A stretch of DNA of 64,000 nucleotides from Rohdeia mirabilis (GTDB lineage: Bacteria > Planctomycetota > UBA1135 > GCA-002686595): NCBI GenBank assembly GCA_007750655.1, contig CP036290.1, positions 2,170,001 to 2,234,000 on the forward strand. Direction: 5' to 3'. The translations under genes were made by a program, and so were the position numbers. The notes under the pieces were generated by a model. It was not told the DNA's origin. It did not search any database and saw nothing but the letters and a program-made list of their open reading frames with translations. This document shows positions 25,405 to 33,294 of this stretch, in pieces (the stretch's first letter is position 1; the number at the start of each line of letters is the position of its first letter).

Positions 25405-26124
25405 TCAGCGTTCGAGCACGGGTTCGAGCGCGGACTCGAGCGCTTCGCGAACCGCGCCAGCGCGGCGCAGGCGTCCGCTGGCGAGGGCTTCGGCCTGCCG
25501 CGGCGCCGCGATCAGGTCCGCCACCCGTGTCCGGCGTGCGAGCGCCTGCGCATCGCGTTCGTCGTCCGCGAGCGCAGCCGTTCCCGAGTTGCGTTCGTCG
25601 TCCGCGATGGTGAACGCGATCGGGGCCTGGGCGTAGCCGGGCAGAGCCTCGACGCGCAGGAACAGGTCGTAGTCACCCGTGCCGTTGAACGCGACGACGA
25701 TCAGTTGGAAGTCCTGGCCGAAGCCGGGCACGTCGAAGCTGCCGTACTCGTCGCCGAACGAGTCCCAGTGGGCGACGATCTCGTCGTAGTAGGGGTCGTA
25801 CAGGCACAGGTCGAGGTCCGCGTTGCCGTAGCAATCGAGTTCGAAGTGGATGCGTGCCGGGTCGGTGGTCTGGAGCGCGTACGAGTCGGTGGCGTCGAAG
25901 CCCAGGCCGTACACGCTGCCGACGTTGCCGCTGATCACCAACTGCTCCGGCGGGTACACGGGGCCGATCGGCTGGGGGTGGTTCGAGCTGTCGTTGGGCT
26001 CGTCGTCGTAGAAGTACGCCGTGGGCAGACTGCTCTGGAAGAACGCGCTGCCGTGGGGCGCACAGCCGGCGAGGGCGAGGAGGCAGAGGCTGGCGGCGAG
26101 GGCGGGGCGGTGCGACAGGTTCAT
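25405..26124 (-). CDS. Lipoprotein with pre-peptidase-like domain
   Basis: 239 residues. Seen: signal peptide with lipobox LALAGC (Cys21); an acidic linker; then a beta-sandwich of pre-peptidase C-terminal type (about residues 60-165) with the motifs GNVGSVYGLGFDATDSYAL, DLDLCLYDPYY and GTGDYDLFLRVEALPG; and a C-terminal alpha-helical arginine/alanine-rich part. Such domains are usually non-catalytic binding modules on secreted proteins. The start at 26124 is supported by a GGAGG eight bases upstream; the frame extends further up but without signal-peptide character. Function unknown. It is transcribed in the same direction as mqnE but separated by about 200 bases. Confidence 0.8.
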   Translation of the reverse strand: MNLSHRPALAASLCLLALAGCAPHGSAFFQSSLPTAYFYDDEPNDSSNHPQPIGPVYPPEQLVISGNVGSVYGLGFDATDSYALQTTDPARIHFELDCYGNADLDLCLYDPYYDEIVAHWDSFGDEYGSFDVPGFGQDFQLIVVAFNGTGDYDLFLRVEALPGYAQAPIAFTIADDERNSGTAALADDERDAQALARRTRVADLIAAPRQAEALASGRLRRAGAVREALESALEPVLER

Positions 26125-26132
26125 CGGTGGGT

Positions 26133-26137
26133 CCTCC
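26133..26137 (-). promoter_or_regulatory. Shine-Dalgarno of the lipoprotein gene
   Basis: On the minus strand GGAGG lies eight bases before the ATG at 26124. It decides between this ATG and an in-frame ATG at 26148. Confidence 0.75.
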
Positions 26138-26328
26138 GTGGGGGTCATGGAGCGTCCACCGGGGAGGTCGGTCGACCTCGGGTCACCGTTCCGAAACCCC
26201 GTGGGGTCCGTTCCGGCGCGCCCGGGTGGGTGCTCGACAGCCGTACGAGCAACCGCCGTGCCGGGATCCCGAGCACGCCCTCGAACGTCGAACGGACGCC
26301 CCGTCGCGCCCACCGCGGGGGCCGCGGC

Positions 26329-27525
26329 TCAGCCCGTGACGAGCGGCGCCGGCGCGCCGACCGGCGCCGCGACCGGATCGGCCGACCAGACCACGTTGTA
26401 GAGCGTGTCGCGCTCGACCGGGATGCGCCCCGAGTCGAGGATCCAGTCGACCAGTTCGGCGCGCGCCACCTCTTGCGGCGTGGTCGCACCGGCGTCGTGG
26501 TAGATGTGCTCCTCGACGACCGTGCCGTCCACGTCGTCCGCTCCGAACGACAGGGCGACCTGGGCGACGGGCACGTCCATCAGGACCCAATAGGCCTTGA
26601 TGTGCGGGATGTTGTCGAGCATCAGGCGCCCGACCGCGATCTCACGCAGCTCGTCGACCGCCGTCGGACCGTTCAGGTGCGACCACTCGTTGTTGAGCGG
26701 GTGGAAGGAGAGCGGGACGTAGGTCTGGAAGCCGCCGGTCTCGTCCTGCAGCTCGCGCAGACGCACCAGGTGGTCGATCCGTTCCTCGGGCGTTTCCACG
26801 TGGCCGTGCAGCATCGTGCAGTTCGAGCGCATGCCGGCGCGGTGCACTTCGCGCGCGATCTCGAGCCAGCGTTCGCCGGAGATCTTGTTCGAGTAGCTCT
26901 GCGCCTGGATGCGCTCGCTGAAGACCTCGGCGCCGCCGCCGGGACAGGAGTCGAGGCCCGCCGAACGCAGATCGGCGAGGACCTCGGCCATGGTCTCGAG
27001 CCCCGCCTGTTCGCGCGCCTTCTTCCAGATCTGGTCGAGCTCCACCATCGTGAAGCCCTTGATGTGGATGGCGGGGCGCGTGCGCTTCACGGCTCGCAGA
27101 ATGTCCAGGTAGTACTGGTAGGGGATCTTGGGCCAGACCCCGGCGACCATGTGCACCTCGGTGACCGGCGTGTGGAGTTGCGCCTCGATCTTGCCGGCGA
27201 CCTGTTCGGGCGTCAGCAGGTACGCGCCCTCCTGTCCGGGCAAGCGGTCGAACGAACAGAACTTGCAGAACTTGTTGCAGTAGTTCGTGTAGTTGATGTG
27301 CTGGTTGACGTTGAAGTACGTCCGATCGCCGTGGAGCCGTTCGCGCGCGAAGTTGGCCAGACGCCCGACGGCGTGCAGGTCCCTGTTCGCGTACAGGCGC
27401 ACGCCGTCCTCGGGGGCGAGGCGCGTGCCGGCGACGACCTTCTCGGCGATGTCCGCGAGGCCGGCGGGGCGCACGGATTCGACGAGCGAGCGCTCCGTCG
27501 AAGCGCTGTCGGGTCGAGCGCTCAT
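26329..27525 (-). CDS. mqnE: Aminofutalosine synthase MqnE
   Basis: 398-residue radical-SAM enzyme that joins 3-enolpyruvylbenzoate to SAM-derived adenosine, giving aminofutalosine. Seen: the radical-SAM cysteines as CNKFCKFC (C83, C87, C90) followed by SFDRLPG, the typical INYTNYCNKFCKFCSF context, VHMVAGVWPKIPYQYY, and GGGAEVFSERI. The first ATG overlaps the stop of mqnC as ATGA, so the two are translationally coupled. The C-terminal tail after VVWSADP is alanine/proline-rich and non-conserved. With mqnA and mqnC in the same 6 kb, a futalosine pathway is well supported; the intermediate step (MqnB or an adenosine-deaminase-like enzyme) is not encoded nearby. Confidence 0.9.
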   Translation of the reverse strand: MSARPDSASTERSLVESVRPAGLADIAEKVVAGTRLAPEDGVRLYANRDLHAVGRLANFARERLHGDRTYFNVNQHINYTNYCNKFCKFCSFDRLPGQEGAYLLTPEQVAGKIEAQLHTPVTEVHMVAGVWPKIPYQYYLDILRAVKRTRPAIHIKGFTMVELDQIWKKAREQAGLETMAEVLADLRSAGLDSCPGGGAEVFSERIQAQSYSNKISGERWLEIAREVHRAGMRSNCTMLHGHVETPEERIDHLVRLRELQDETGGFQTYVPLSFHPLNNEWSHLNGPTAVDELREIAVGRLMLDNIPHIKAYWVLMDVPVAQVALSFGADDVDGTVVEEHIYHDAGATTPQEVARAELVDWILDSGRIPVERDTLYNVVWSADPVAAPVGAPAPLVTG

Positions 27526-28751
27526 CGCGCACCTCCCGCCGCCCCGGAACCGACGGCCGCTTCCTCGCGGCAGCTGGGGAACGTGGCGCCGTCGTGGCGT
27601 TCGTCGTCGATGCCGTACCACGAGTTGCGCCGCCGGGGCGCGAAGCCCGCGCCCTCGATCATGCGTTCGATCCGGTCGATGCCTTCGAGGCGCGTGCAGC
27701 CCGCGGCCGAGACGACGTTCTCCTCGAGCATCGTTCCGCCGAAGTCGTTGCAGCCGTAGTGCAGCGTGATCTGCGCCATCTTCATCCCCTGCGTCACGTA
27801 CGAGGTCTGGATGTTGGCGATGTTGTCCAGGTAGATGCGCGACAGGGCCTGGACGCGCAGGTACACGGCCGGCGTCACGCGCGCGGGGTAGATGTGCTCC
27901 TCCGGCACGCCGTCCGGCTGCATGTTCCAGCAGGCGAAGGCCGTGAACCCGCCCGTTTCGTCCTGCAGCTGGCGCAGGCGTTCGAGGTGCTCGACCCGTT
28001 CGGCAGCGGTCTCGACGTGCCCGAACATCATCGTCGCCGACGAGCGCAGACCGGCCTCGTGCACACGGCGGTGCACCTCGAGCCAGCGGTCGGTCGTCGT
28101 CTTCTTCGGAGCGATGATCTTGCGGACGCGCTCGACCAGCATCTCGGCACCGGCGCCGGGCACGCTGCCGAGTCCCGCCGCAGCGAGGTCCGCGATCACG
28201 TCCTCGACGGGCCGCTTGTCGATCTTCGAGAGGTGGTCGAGTTCGGGCGCCGAGAGCGCGTGGAGGTTGATCGCGGGGAAGTGTTCGCGCAGGTCGCGGA
28301 AGAGGTCGCACCACCAGTCCGACTTCAGGTACGGGTGGTGTCCGCCCTGCATCAGGACCTGCCGGCCTCCGAGGTCGCGCGTCTCCTCCAGCTTGCGGTG
28401 GATCTCATCGCGATCGAGGACGTAGGCCTCCTCGTGCTTCGGGCGGCGATAGAACGCGCAGAAGCCACAGTCGGTGATGCAGACGTTCGTCGGGTTGACG
28501 TTGCGGTCGACGATGTAGGTCACGATCGGCTCGGGGTGCAGCCGCAGACGGACCCCGTGGGCCAGTTCCCCGAGCAGCGAGAGGTCGGCCCGCTCGTGCA
28601 GCACGAGGCCCTCCTCGGGCGTCAACCGCTGGCCGTCGCGGACGCGGTCGGCGACGCGGGCCAGCTCGGAGTCGGTGCGCCGAGCGGCCGCCAGCGGGGC
28701 GCGCCAGGTGTGGCTCGGGCGGGCGTCGGGGAGCTTCGCTGTGCTCGTCAT
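27522..28751 (-). CDS. mqnC: Cyclic dehypoxanthine futalosine synthase MqnC
   Basis: 409-residue radical-SAM enzyme that cyclises dehypoxanthine futalosine in the menaquinone route. Seen: the cysteine motif CITDCGFC (C91, C95, C98) followed by AFYRRPKHEEAY, then VLMQGGHHPYLK, PGAGAEMLVERVR, and MFGHVETAAERVEHL. The C-terminal third carries HYGCNDFGGTMLEENVV, a family hallmark. Residues 1-25 are variable. The ATG at 28751 was chosen because sequence before it has no family similarity. It lies 72 bases from the divergent redoxin-fold gene, so the mqnC-mqnE operon promoter is in that short spacer. MqnC and MqnE are homologues, and the pair here is intact. Confidence 0.9.
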   Translation of the reverse strand: MTSTAKLPDARPSHTWRAPLAAARRTDSELARVADRVRDGQRLTPEEGLVLHERADLSLLGELAHGVRLRLHPEPIVTYIVDRNVNPTNVCITDCGFCAFYRRPKHEEAYVLDRDEIHRKLEETRDLGGRQVLMQGGHHPYLKSDWWCDLFRDLREHFPAINLHALSAPELDHLSKIDKRPVEDVIADLAAAGLGSVPGAGAEMLVERVRKIIAPKKTTTDRWLEVHRRVHEAGLRSSATMMFGHVETAAERVEHLERLRQLQDETGGFTAFACWNMQPDGVPEEHIYPARVTPAVYLRVQALSRIYLDNIANIQTSYVTQGMKMAQITLHYGCNDFGGTMLEENVVSAAGCTRLEGIDRIERMIEGAGFAPRRRNSWYGIDDERHDGATFPSCREEAAVGSGAAGGAR

Positions 28752-28823
28752 GGGCTCGATGATAGGGCGATGGGCGGTCCTTTCGTCCACGCAGGTCCAC
28801 GCGACGTGTAGGCTCCTGTCCAC

Positions 28824-30461
28824 ATGGGTACACGCCTCGTCGCCGTCCTCGCGGCTCTCCTCGTCGCCGGTGGGGCCGGGTCCGCCCGGTCCTCCGCACA
28901 GGTGTTCGTCGCAGCGCCGAGCGCCCGCCTCGCGTCCACCGCGCCGGCCGTCGCGCCGACCGTCGCGCCGGCGCGAGCGCTCGCTCGCACCGCCGCGCAC
29001 CAGGACGAGCCCGACGCGTCGATCCCACCGGAGTTCCGCGTCGCGCCCTGGACCGCGCACTACCCCGGCTCGCCCGACGATCCGGCCGTGTGGCGCGCCG
29101 CGCGCGAGCGACTCGCCCAGAAGGATCGCGCGGCGCTGCCGGTCCAGGCCGCGGCCGGTTTCGTGCTGACGTTCCTCGACGCCTCCGACCGGGCGCCGAC
29201 CGACGCATCCTCGGCTCTCGCCGTGCTGTTGACGCCGACGCCTCCGGAGGTCTGGGGCGTCGATCTCGTCGGGCCCGCCGCCGTGGCGCGCGGGCTCGTG
29301 CGTGCCCAGGCTCGCCCGGAGGCCTACGGGACGTGGGCCGACGCCCTCGCGTCCACGACGTCGCGGTTGCCGTCCGGCGCGCTGGCCCGGTTCGCTCGCG
29401 GGCTCGCGCTCGAGAGCACGGGCGATCTCGACGGCGGGCTCGAGCTCCTCTTGTCCGAGGCACAGGCCGAGGGGCCGGTCGCACCGATCGCGCGCGGCGC
29501 CGCCTTCGAACTCGTGCGCGCTGCGGTCGCGAGCCGGATGCGCCTCTGGCTCGGCGCGTGGTCGGCCCGCGACGACGCGCTCCCCGAGCATCCCGTGCGC
29601 CAGGCGTGGCCCGTGATGGAGCGCCTGCTGGCCCTGGGCGAGGGGCGCGCCGCCTGGTGGGCGTGGGTGCGGATCGATGCGCTGGACCTGACGGCCGAAG
29701 AACTCGAGGAGCGGCGCGCGGCCCTGCTCGCACGCTTGGCCGACGAGTTCGCGGACGCGCCCTGGATGGACCAGGTCGCACGCTCGGCCATCTCGGTCGC
29801 GACCGAGGCCACGCGTTCCGATCTGCTCGCTCTGCTCGAGCGGGTGGGGGAGCGGGCGACCAGCGACGAGGTGCGCGCCTGGTCGCTGTTCGCGCGTTCG
29901 GAGATCGTCGCGGAGGTCGAGCCCGCCGAACCGAAGGTGGCGGCCGATCTGCTCGAGCGCCTGATCGCGGACCATCCCGGCCACGAACTGGCCGCCAGCG
30001 CGCGACCGCGCATCTTCGCGCTGCGCAACCTGTGCGTCGGTTCGCAGCTGCCGCAGTTCGACCGGCCCGATTCACTGGGGCGCACGCTCGACCTCGAGTC
30101 GCGCCGCGGCCGCGTCGTCGCGCTGGTGTTCTTCGAGGACGCGTCCGAACAGGGAGGCGCGCTCGGGGTCCTCGACCAACTCTCGCTGCTGTTCCCGCGC
30201 GATCGCTTCGAGGTCGTCGGCGTCAGCGTCGACTCCGACGTGCGCGCCGCGCGCGAGGCCCACGCCGCGTCCGGGCGCGAATGGGACGTCTCGTGGCAGG
30301 GGGCGCGGAACTCGGCCTGGCCCGTGAGCTGGGACATCAAGTCCTTCCCGAGCCTGTTCGTGATCGACGCGGCCGGGACGATCCGCGCGCGCGACGTGTT
30401 CGGCGCCGAACTGACCTCGACGGTGCTCGATCTCTTGGGGCAGCGCGGCACGGGTCGCTGA
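28824..30461 (+). CDS. Exported redoxin-fold protein lacking CxxC
   Basis: 545 residues. Seen: N-terminal Sec signal peptide (about 1-25, ending SSAQ); a disordered alanine/proline part; a large helical middle (about 100-390) with repeated alanine/leucine helices resembling TPR or HEAT-type solenoid repeats; then a C-terminal thioredoxin-like domain at about 410-540 (VGSQLPQFDRPDSLGRTL ... VVALVFFEDASEQGGALGVL ... FEVVGVSVDSD ... SWDIKSFPSLFVIDAAG). The WCxxC position is replaced by EDASEQ, so classical disulphide chemistry is not expected; the cis-proline loop SFPSLF is kept. It is probably a scaffold, chaperone or peroxiredoxin-like binder on the outside of the membrane. It sits divergent from mqnC, which is not informative. 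Confidence 0.75.
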   Translation: MGTRLVAVLAALLVAGGAGSARSSAQVFVAAPSARLASTAPAVAPTVAPARALARTAAHQDEPDASIPPEFRVAPWTAHYPGSPDDPAVWRAARERLAQKDRAALPVQAAAGFVLTFLDASDRAPTDASSALAVLLTPTPPEVWGVDLVGPAAVARGLVRAQARPEAYGTWADALASTTSRLPSGALARFARGLALESTGDLDGGLELLLSEAQAEGPVAPIARGAAFELVRAAVASRMRLWLGAWSARDDALPEHPVRQAWPVMERLLALGEGRAAWWAWVRIDALDLTAEELEERRAALLARLADEFADAPWMDQVARSAISVATEATRSDLLALLERVGERATSDEVRAWSLFARSEIVAEVEPAEPKVAADLLERLIADHPGHELAASARPRIFALRNLCVGSQLPQFDRPDSLGRTLDLESRRGRVVALVFFEDASEQGGALGVLDQLSLLFPRDRFEVVGVSVDSDVRAAREAHAASGREWDVSWQGARNSAWPVSWDIKSFPSLFVIDAAGTIRARDVFGAELTSTVLDLLGQRGTGR

Positions 30462-30491
30462 GTCGTCGGCGCGTCGCGGCGCCGGACCACG

Positions 30492-31655
30492 TCAGAGCGC
30501 GCCGAGCACCTCGACGAGCCGATCCACGTCCGCGAGGTCGTGGTACAGCCCGAATCCGAAGCGCAGGCGGTCCGCCCGACTGTCCACGACGACCCCGGCT
30601 CGGCGCAGGCTCTCGCACAGGGCGCCCGCGTCGGCGCGCCGGAAGCACAGGAAGTTGCCGCGGCGAGGATCGGGGCCGCGATCCGAGAGCAGGTCGTCGA
30701 GCGTGAGCGGGCCGGCCGCTCCGCGCTCGACCGCCGCGATCATGCGGTCCTGGAGCGCCACCACGCGCTGGTGGATCGCCTCCACGTCGAGGCCTTCGCG
30801 CTCGAGCCAATCGGCCACCGCGACGAAGCGATAGAGCCCGCTCGGGTCGAAGGTCGCACCGAAGAAGCGCCCGCCGTCGGTCGCGTACTCGACCGAGCCG
30901 TCCGCGCGCGCGAGGGCGTCGAACCCCGCGAACCAACCGGTGTCCACCGGAGCCATCAGCTGGCCGGGCGGGCAGTGCAAGAAGCACGCGCCCTCGCCGC
31001 TCATCGCGTACTTGTAGCCGCCCGCGGTGTAGAAGACGCGCGCCGCCATCCGCCCGAGGTCCGTGCGTGTCGCCATGAAGCCGTGGTAGCCGTCGACGAC
31101 GCACGTGGTCGGCTCGGCGAGGCCTGTGAGGATCTCCCCGGCTTCCTCGAAGACCCAGCCCGAGTCGTAGAAGACCTGGCTGACGTAGACCAGGTCGTAG
31201 GTGTCCGCACGCGCGGCGGCGGCGAAGCGCTCGGCGAAGGTCGCGAAGGGCTCGGTCGGCACGGTCGTCCACTGCGCGCGTCCGACCTCGACCCAGCGCG
31301 CCACCTGCCGCGTGAAGCTGTGGAACTCCGAACCGCTCGAGAGGATGCGCAACGGGCGGTCGTTCGGGAGCGCGCTCGCGATGCGCACCAGGAATTCGTG
31401 CACGTTGGGCGCGAAACACAGCGTCCCGGGATCGGGCAGCCCGAGGATGCGCGCGATGTGCGTGCGCGCGGCCGGGAGGACCTCGCCGAAGACGCGCTCC
31501 CACTTGTGGTCGAGCAGCCGCACCGCGTCGTCCCACGCCGCCAGATGGGCGTCGCGCGCCACGTCGGGCCACGGATGGTGGCTGTGCGCGGCGACGTGCA
31601 GTCGGGCCGGGTCGGCGTCGAGGGCGCGGGAGAAGGCGTGTTTGTAGCTCTGCAT
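30492..31655 (-). CDS. Class V aminotransferase-fold PLP enzyme (kynureninase-like)
   Basis: 387 residues. Seen: HVAAHSHHPWP near the start as in kynureninase-type enzymes, a pyridoxal-phosphate aspartate in VVDGYHGF (D188), and the Schiff-base lysine in AGGYKYAMSGEG (K215). The arrangement VVDGYHGF...YKY.MSGEG matches proteins annotated as kynureninase-like or cysteine-desulfurase-fold enzymes, but the catalytic-specificity residues cannot be assigned. The ATG at 31655 is preferred since upstream residues have no family match. It is convergent with the redoxin gene (30 bases between stops) and divergent from glyQS (130 bases), so it is on its own. The substrate is unknown; kynurenine breakdown is possible but no pathway partner lies nearby. 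Confidence 0.8.
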   Translation of the reverse strand: MQSYKHAFSRALDADPARLHVAAHSHHPWPDVARDAHLAAWDDAVRLLDHKWERVFGEVLPAARTHIARILGLPDPGTLCFAPNVHEFLVRIASALPNDRPLRILSSGSEFHSFTRQVARWVEVGRAQWTTVPTEPFATFAERFAAAARADTYDLVYVSQVFYDSGWVFEEAGEILTGLAEPTTCVVDGYHGFMATRTDLGRMAARVFYTAGGYKYAMSGEGACFLHCPPGQLMAPVDTGWFAGFDALARADGSVEYATDGGRFFGATFDPSGLYRFVAVADWLEREGLDVEAIHQRVVALQDRMIAAVERGAAGPLTLDDLLSDRGPDPRRGNFLCFRRADAGALCESLRRAGVVVDSRADRLRFGFGLYHDLADVDRLVEVLGAL

Positions 31656-31785
31656 GGGGATGGGCCGTGGAGGACGCAGAGTAGACTCTGCGCCCCGTTC
31701 GTTCTGCTGCTGGATGCCCGAGAGAGGCCCCGCGGCGACGATCCCGAGAGATTCGCCGGTCACCCCGAGCACGTTCAAGAGCCCC

Positions 31786-33156
31786 ATGTCCGAACAGCCG
31801 TCCACGAAGAAGGACACCCAGTTCATGGAGAAGATCGTGTCCCTGTGCAAGCGCAGGGGCTACGTCTTCCCGGCCTCCGAGATCTACGGGGGCATCGGCA
31901 ACACCTACGACTACGGGCCGCTCGGCGTCGAGCTCCTGCGGCGCGTCAAGGAGGCCTGGTGGGAGCGTACGGTGACCGAGCGCGAGGACGTCGTCGGTCT
32001 CGACTCGGCCATCATCCAGAACCCCGAGGTCTGGCGTACGTCCGGACACGTCGGTGGCTTCAGCGACCCGATGGTCGACTGCAAGACCTGCAAAGGGCGC
32101 TTCCGCGCGGACAAGCTCGAGGACTCGAAGTGCCTCCAGAAGCCGTCGAAGCGTCCGGGCGAGTGTGACGGCGAGCTGACCGAGCCGCGCGAGTTCAACC
32201 TGATGTTCAAGACGACCCTGGGGCCCGTCGAGGACACGGGCGCCGTGGCGTACCTGCGCCCCGAGACGGCCCAGGGCATCTTCCTGAACTTCCTCAACGT
32301 GATGAACAGCGCGCGGACCAAGCCGCCGTTCGGCATCGCGCAGATCGGCAAGTCGTTCCGCAACGAGATCACGCCCGGCAACTTCGTCTTCCGCACGCGC
32401 GAGTTCGAACAGGCCGAGATGGAGTTCTTCGTACCGCCCGATCAGGAGGCGCAGTGGTTCGAGTTCTGGGTGAAGGAGCGCTTCGACTGGTACACGAGCT
32501 TCGGGATCCGGGCCGACAAGCTGCGCATCCGCGTGCACGAGGCCGAGGAGTTGGCGCACTACTCCACGGCCACGAGCGACATCGAGTACGAGTACCCCTT
32601 CGGGTGGGGCGAGCTCGAAGGCATCGCCTGCCGCACGGACTTCGACCTCAAGCGCCACTCCGAGGCGTCGGGCACCAAACTCTTGTACTTCGATCCGCAG
32701 ACCAAGGAGAAGTACACGCCCTACGTGATCGAACCGGCCGGCGGCATCAACCGCATGGCGCTGACGTTCCTGATCGAGGCCTACGACGAGGAAGTGCTCG
32801 AAGGCGGTGACGTGCGCGTCGTGCTGCGTTTCCACCCGCGGATCGCGCCGGTCACCGCTGCCGTCCTGCCGCTCGTGAAGAAGAACGGGATGCCCGAGAA
32901 GGCGCGCGAGATCGGCGCGATGCTGCGCAAGGCGCACTTCACGACGCTCTACGACGAAGCTGGTGCGATCGGTCGACGCTACCGTCGCCAGGACGAGGCG
33001 GGCACGCCCTTCTGCATCACGGTCGACGGCGACAGCCTCGAGGGCGACTCGGTCACGGTCCGCCACCGGGATTCGATGGAACAGGAGCGCGTGCCCGTCG
33101 GCGAACTGCGCGCCTTCATCGAGCGCCACCTGGACACTTGGACGCGCCCGGTGTGA
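31786..33156 (+). CDS. glyQS: Glycyl-tRNA synthetase, single-chain alpha2 type
   Basis: 456-residue class II aminoacyl-tRNA synthetase charging tRNA-Gly. Seen: FMEKIVSLCKRRGYVFPASEIYGG, motif 1 and the YDYGPLG element, a zinc-ribbon-like insert with CKTCKGRF..C..C, then RPETAQGIFLNF and IGKSFRNEITPGNFVFRTREF (motif 2), and motif 3 LFLI-type GGINRMALTFLIEAY. The C-terminal anticodon-binding domain starts around RIAPVTAAVLPL. The alpha2 form is the archaeal/eukaryotic and Gram-positive or planctomycete type, not the alpha2-beta2 glyQ/glyS of most Gram-negative bacteria. The ATG at 31786 follows a short leader with no Shine-Dalgarno. A strong hairpin between this gene and the convergent propeller lipoprotein gene terminates it. 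Confidence 0.93.
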   Translation: MSEQPSTKKDTQFMEKIVSLCKRRGYVFPASEIYGGIGNTYDYGPLGVELLRRVKEAWWERTVTEREDVVGLDSAIIQNPEVWRTSGHVGGFSDPMVDCKTCKGRFRADKLEDSKCLQKPSKRPGECDGELTEPREFNLMFKTTLGPVEDTGAVAYLRPETAQGIFLNFLNVMNSARTKPPFGIAQIGKSFRNEITPGNFVFRTREFEQAEMEFFVPPDQEAQWFEFWVKERFDWYTSFGIRADKLRIRVHEAEELAHYSTATSDIEYEYPFGWGELEGIACRTDFDLKRHSEASGTKLLYFDPQTKEKYTPYVIEPAGGINRMALTFLIEAYDEEVLEGGDVRVVLRFHPRIAPVTAAVLPLVKKNGMPEKAREIGAMLRKAHFTTLYDEAGAIGRRYRRQDEAGTPFCITVDGDSLEGDSVTVRHRDSMEQERVPVGELRAFIERHLDTWTRPV

Positions 33157-33208
33157 CGCGGTCGGCGTGACGCGCGCCAGCGCCCGAGAACGGGCGTGCG
33201 CCACATGG

Positions 33209-33246
33209 AACGGGCCCGCGTGCTGCATGCAGCGCGCGGGCCCGTT
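33209..33246. terminator. Bidirectional terminator hairpin
   Basis: AACGGGCCCGCG at 33209-33220 pairs perfectly with CGCGGGCCCGTT at 33235-33246; the inner TGCTGC/GCAGCG can extend it. It lies between convergent glyQS and the propeller lipoprotein gene. An outer shorter pair, GAGAAC with GTTCTC, surrounds it. Confidence 0.75.
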
Positions 33247-33294
33247 GCGTTCTCGGGTCAGGTGCACGCGGCGAAGCGTGCGCCGTGACAGACC

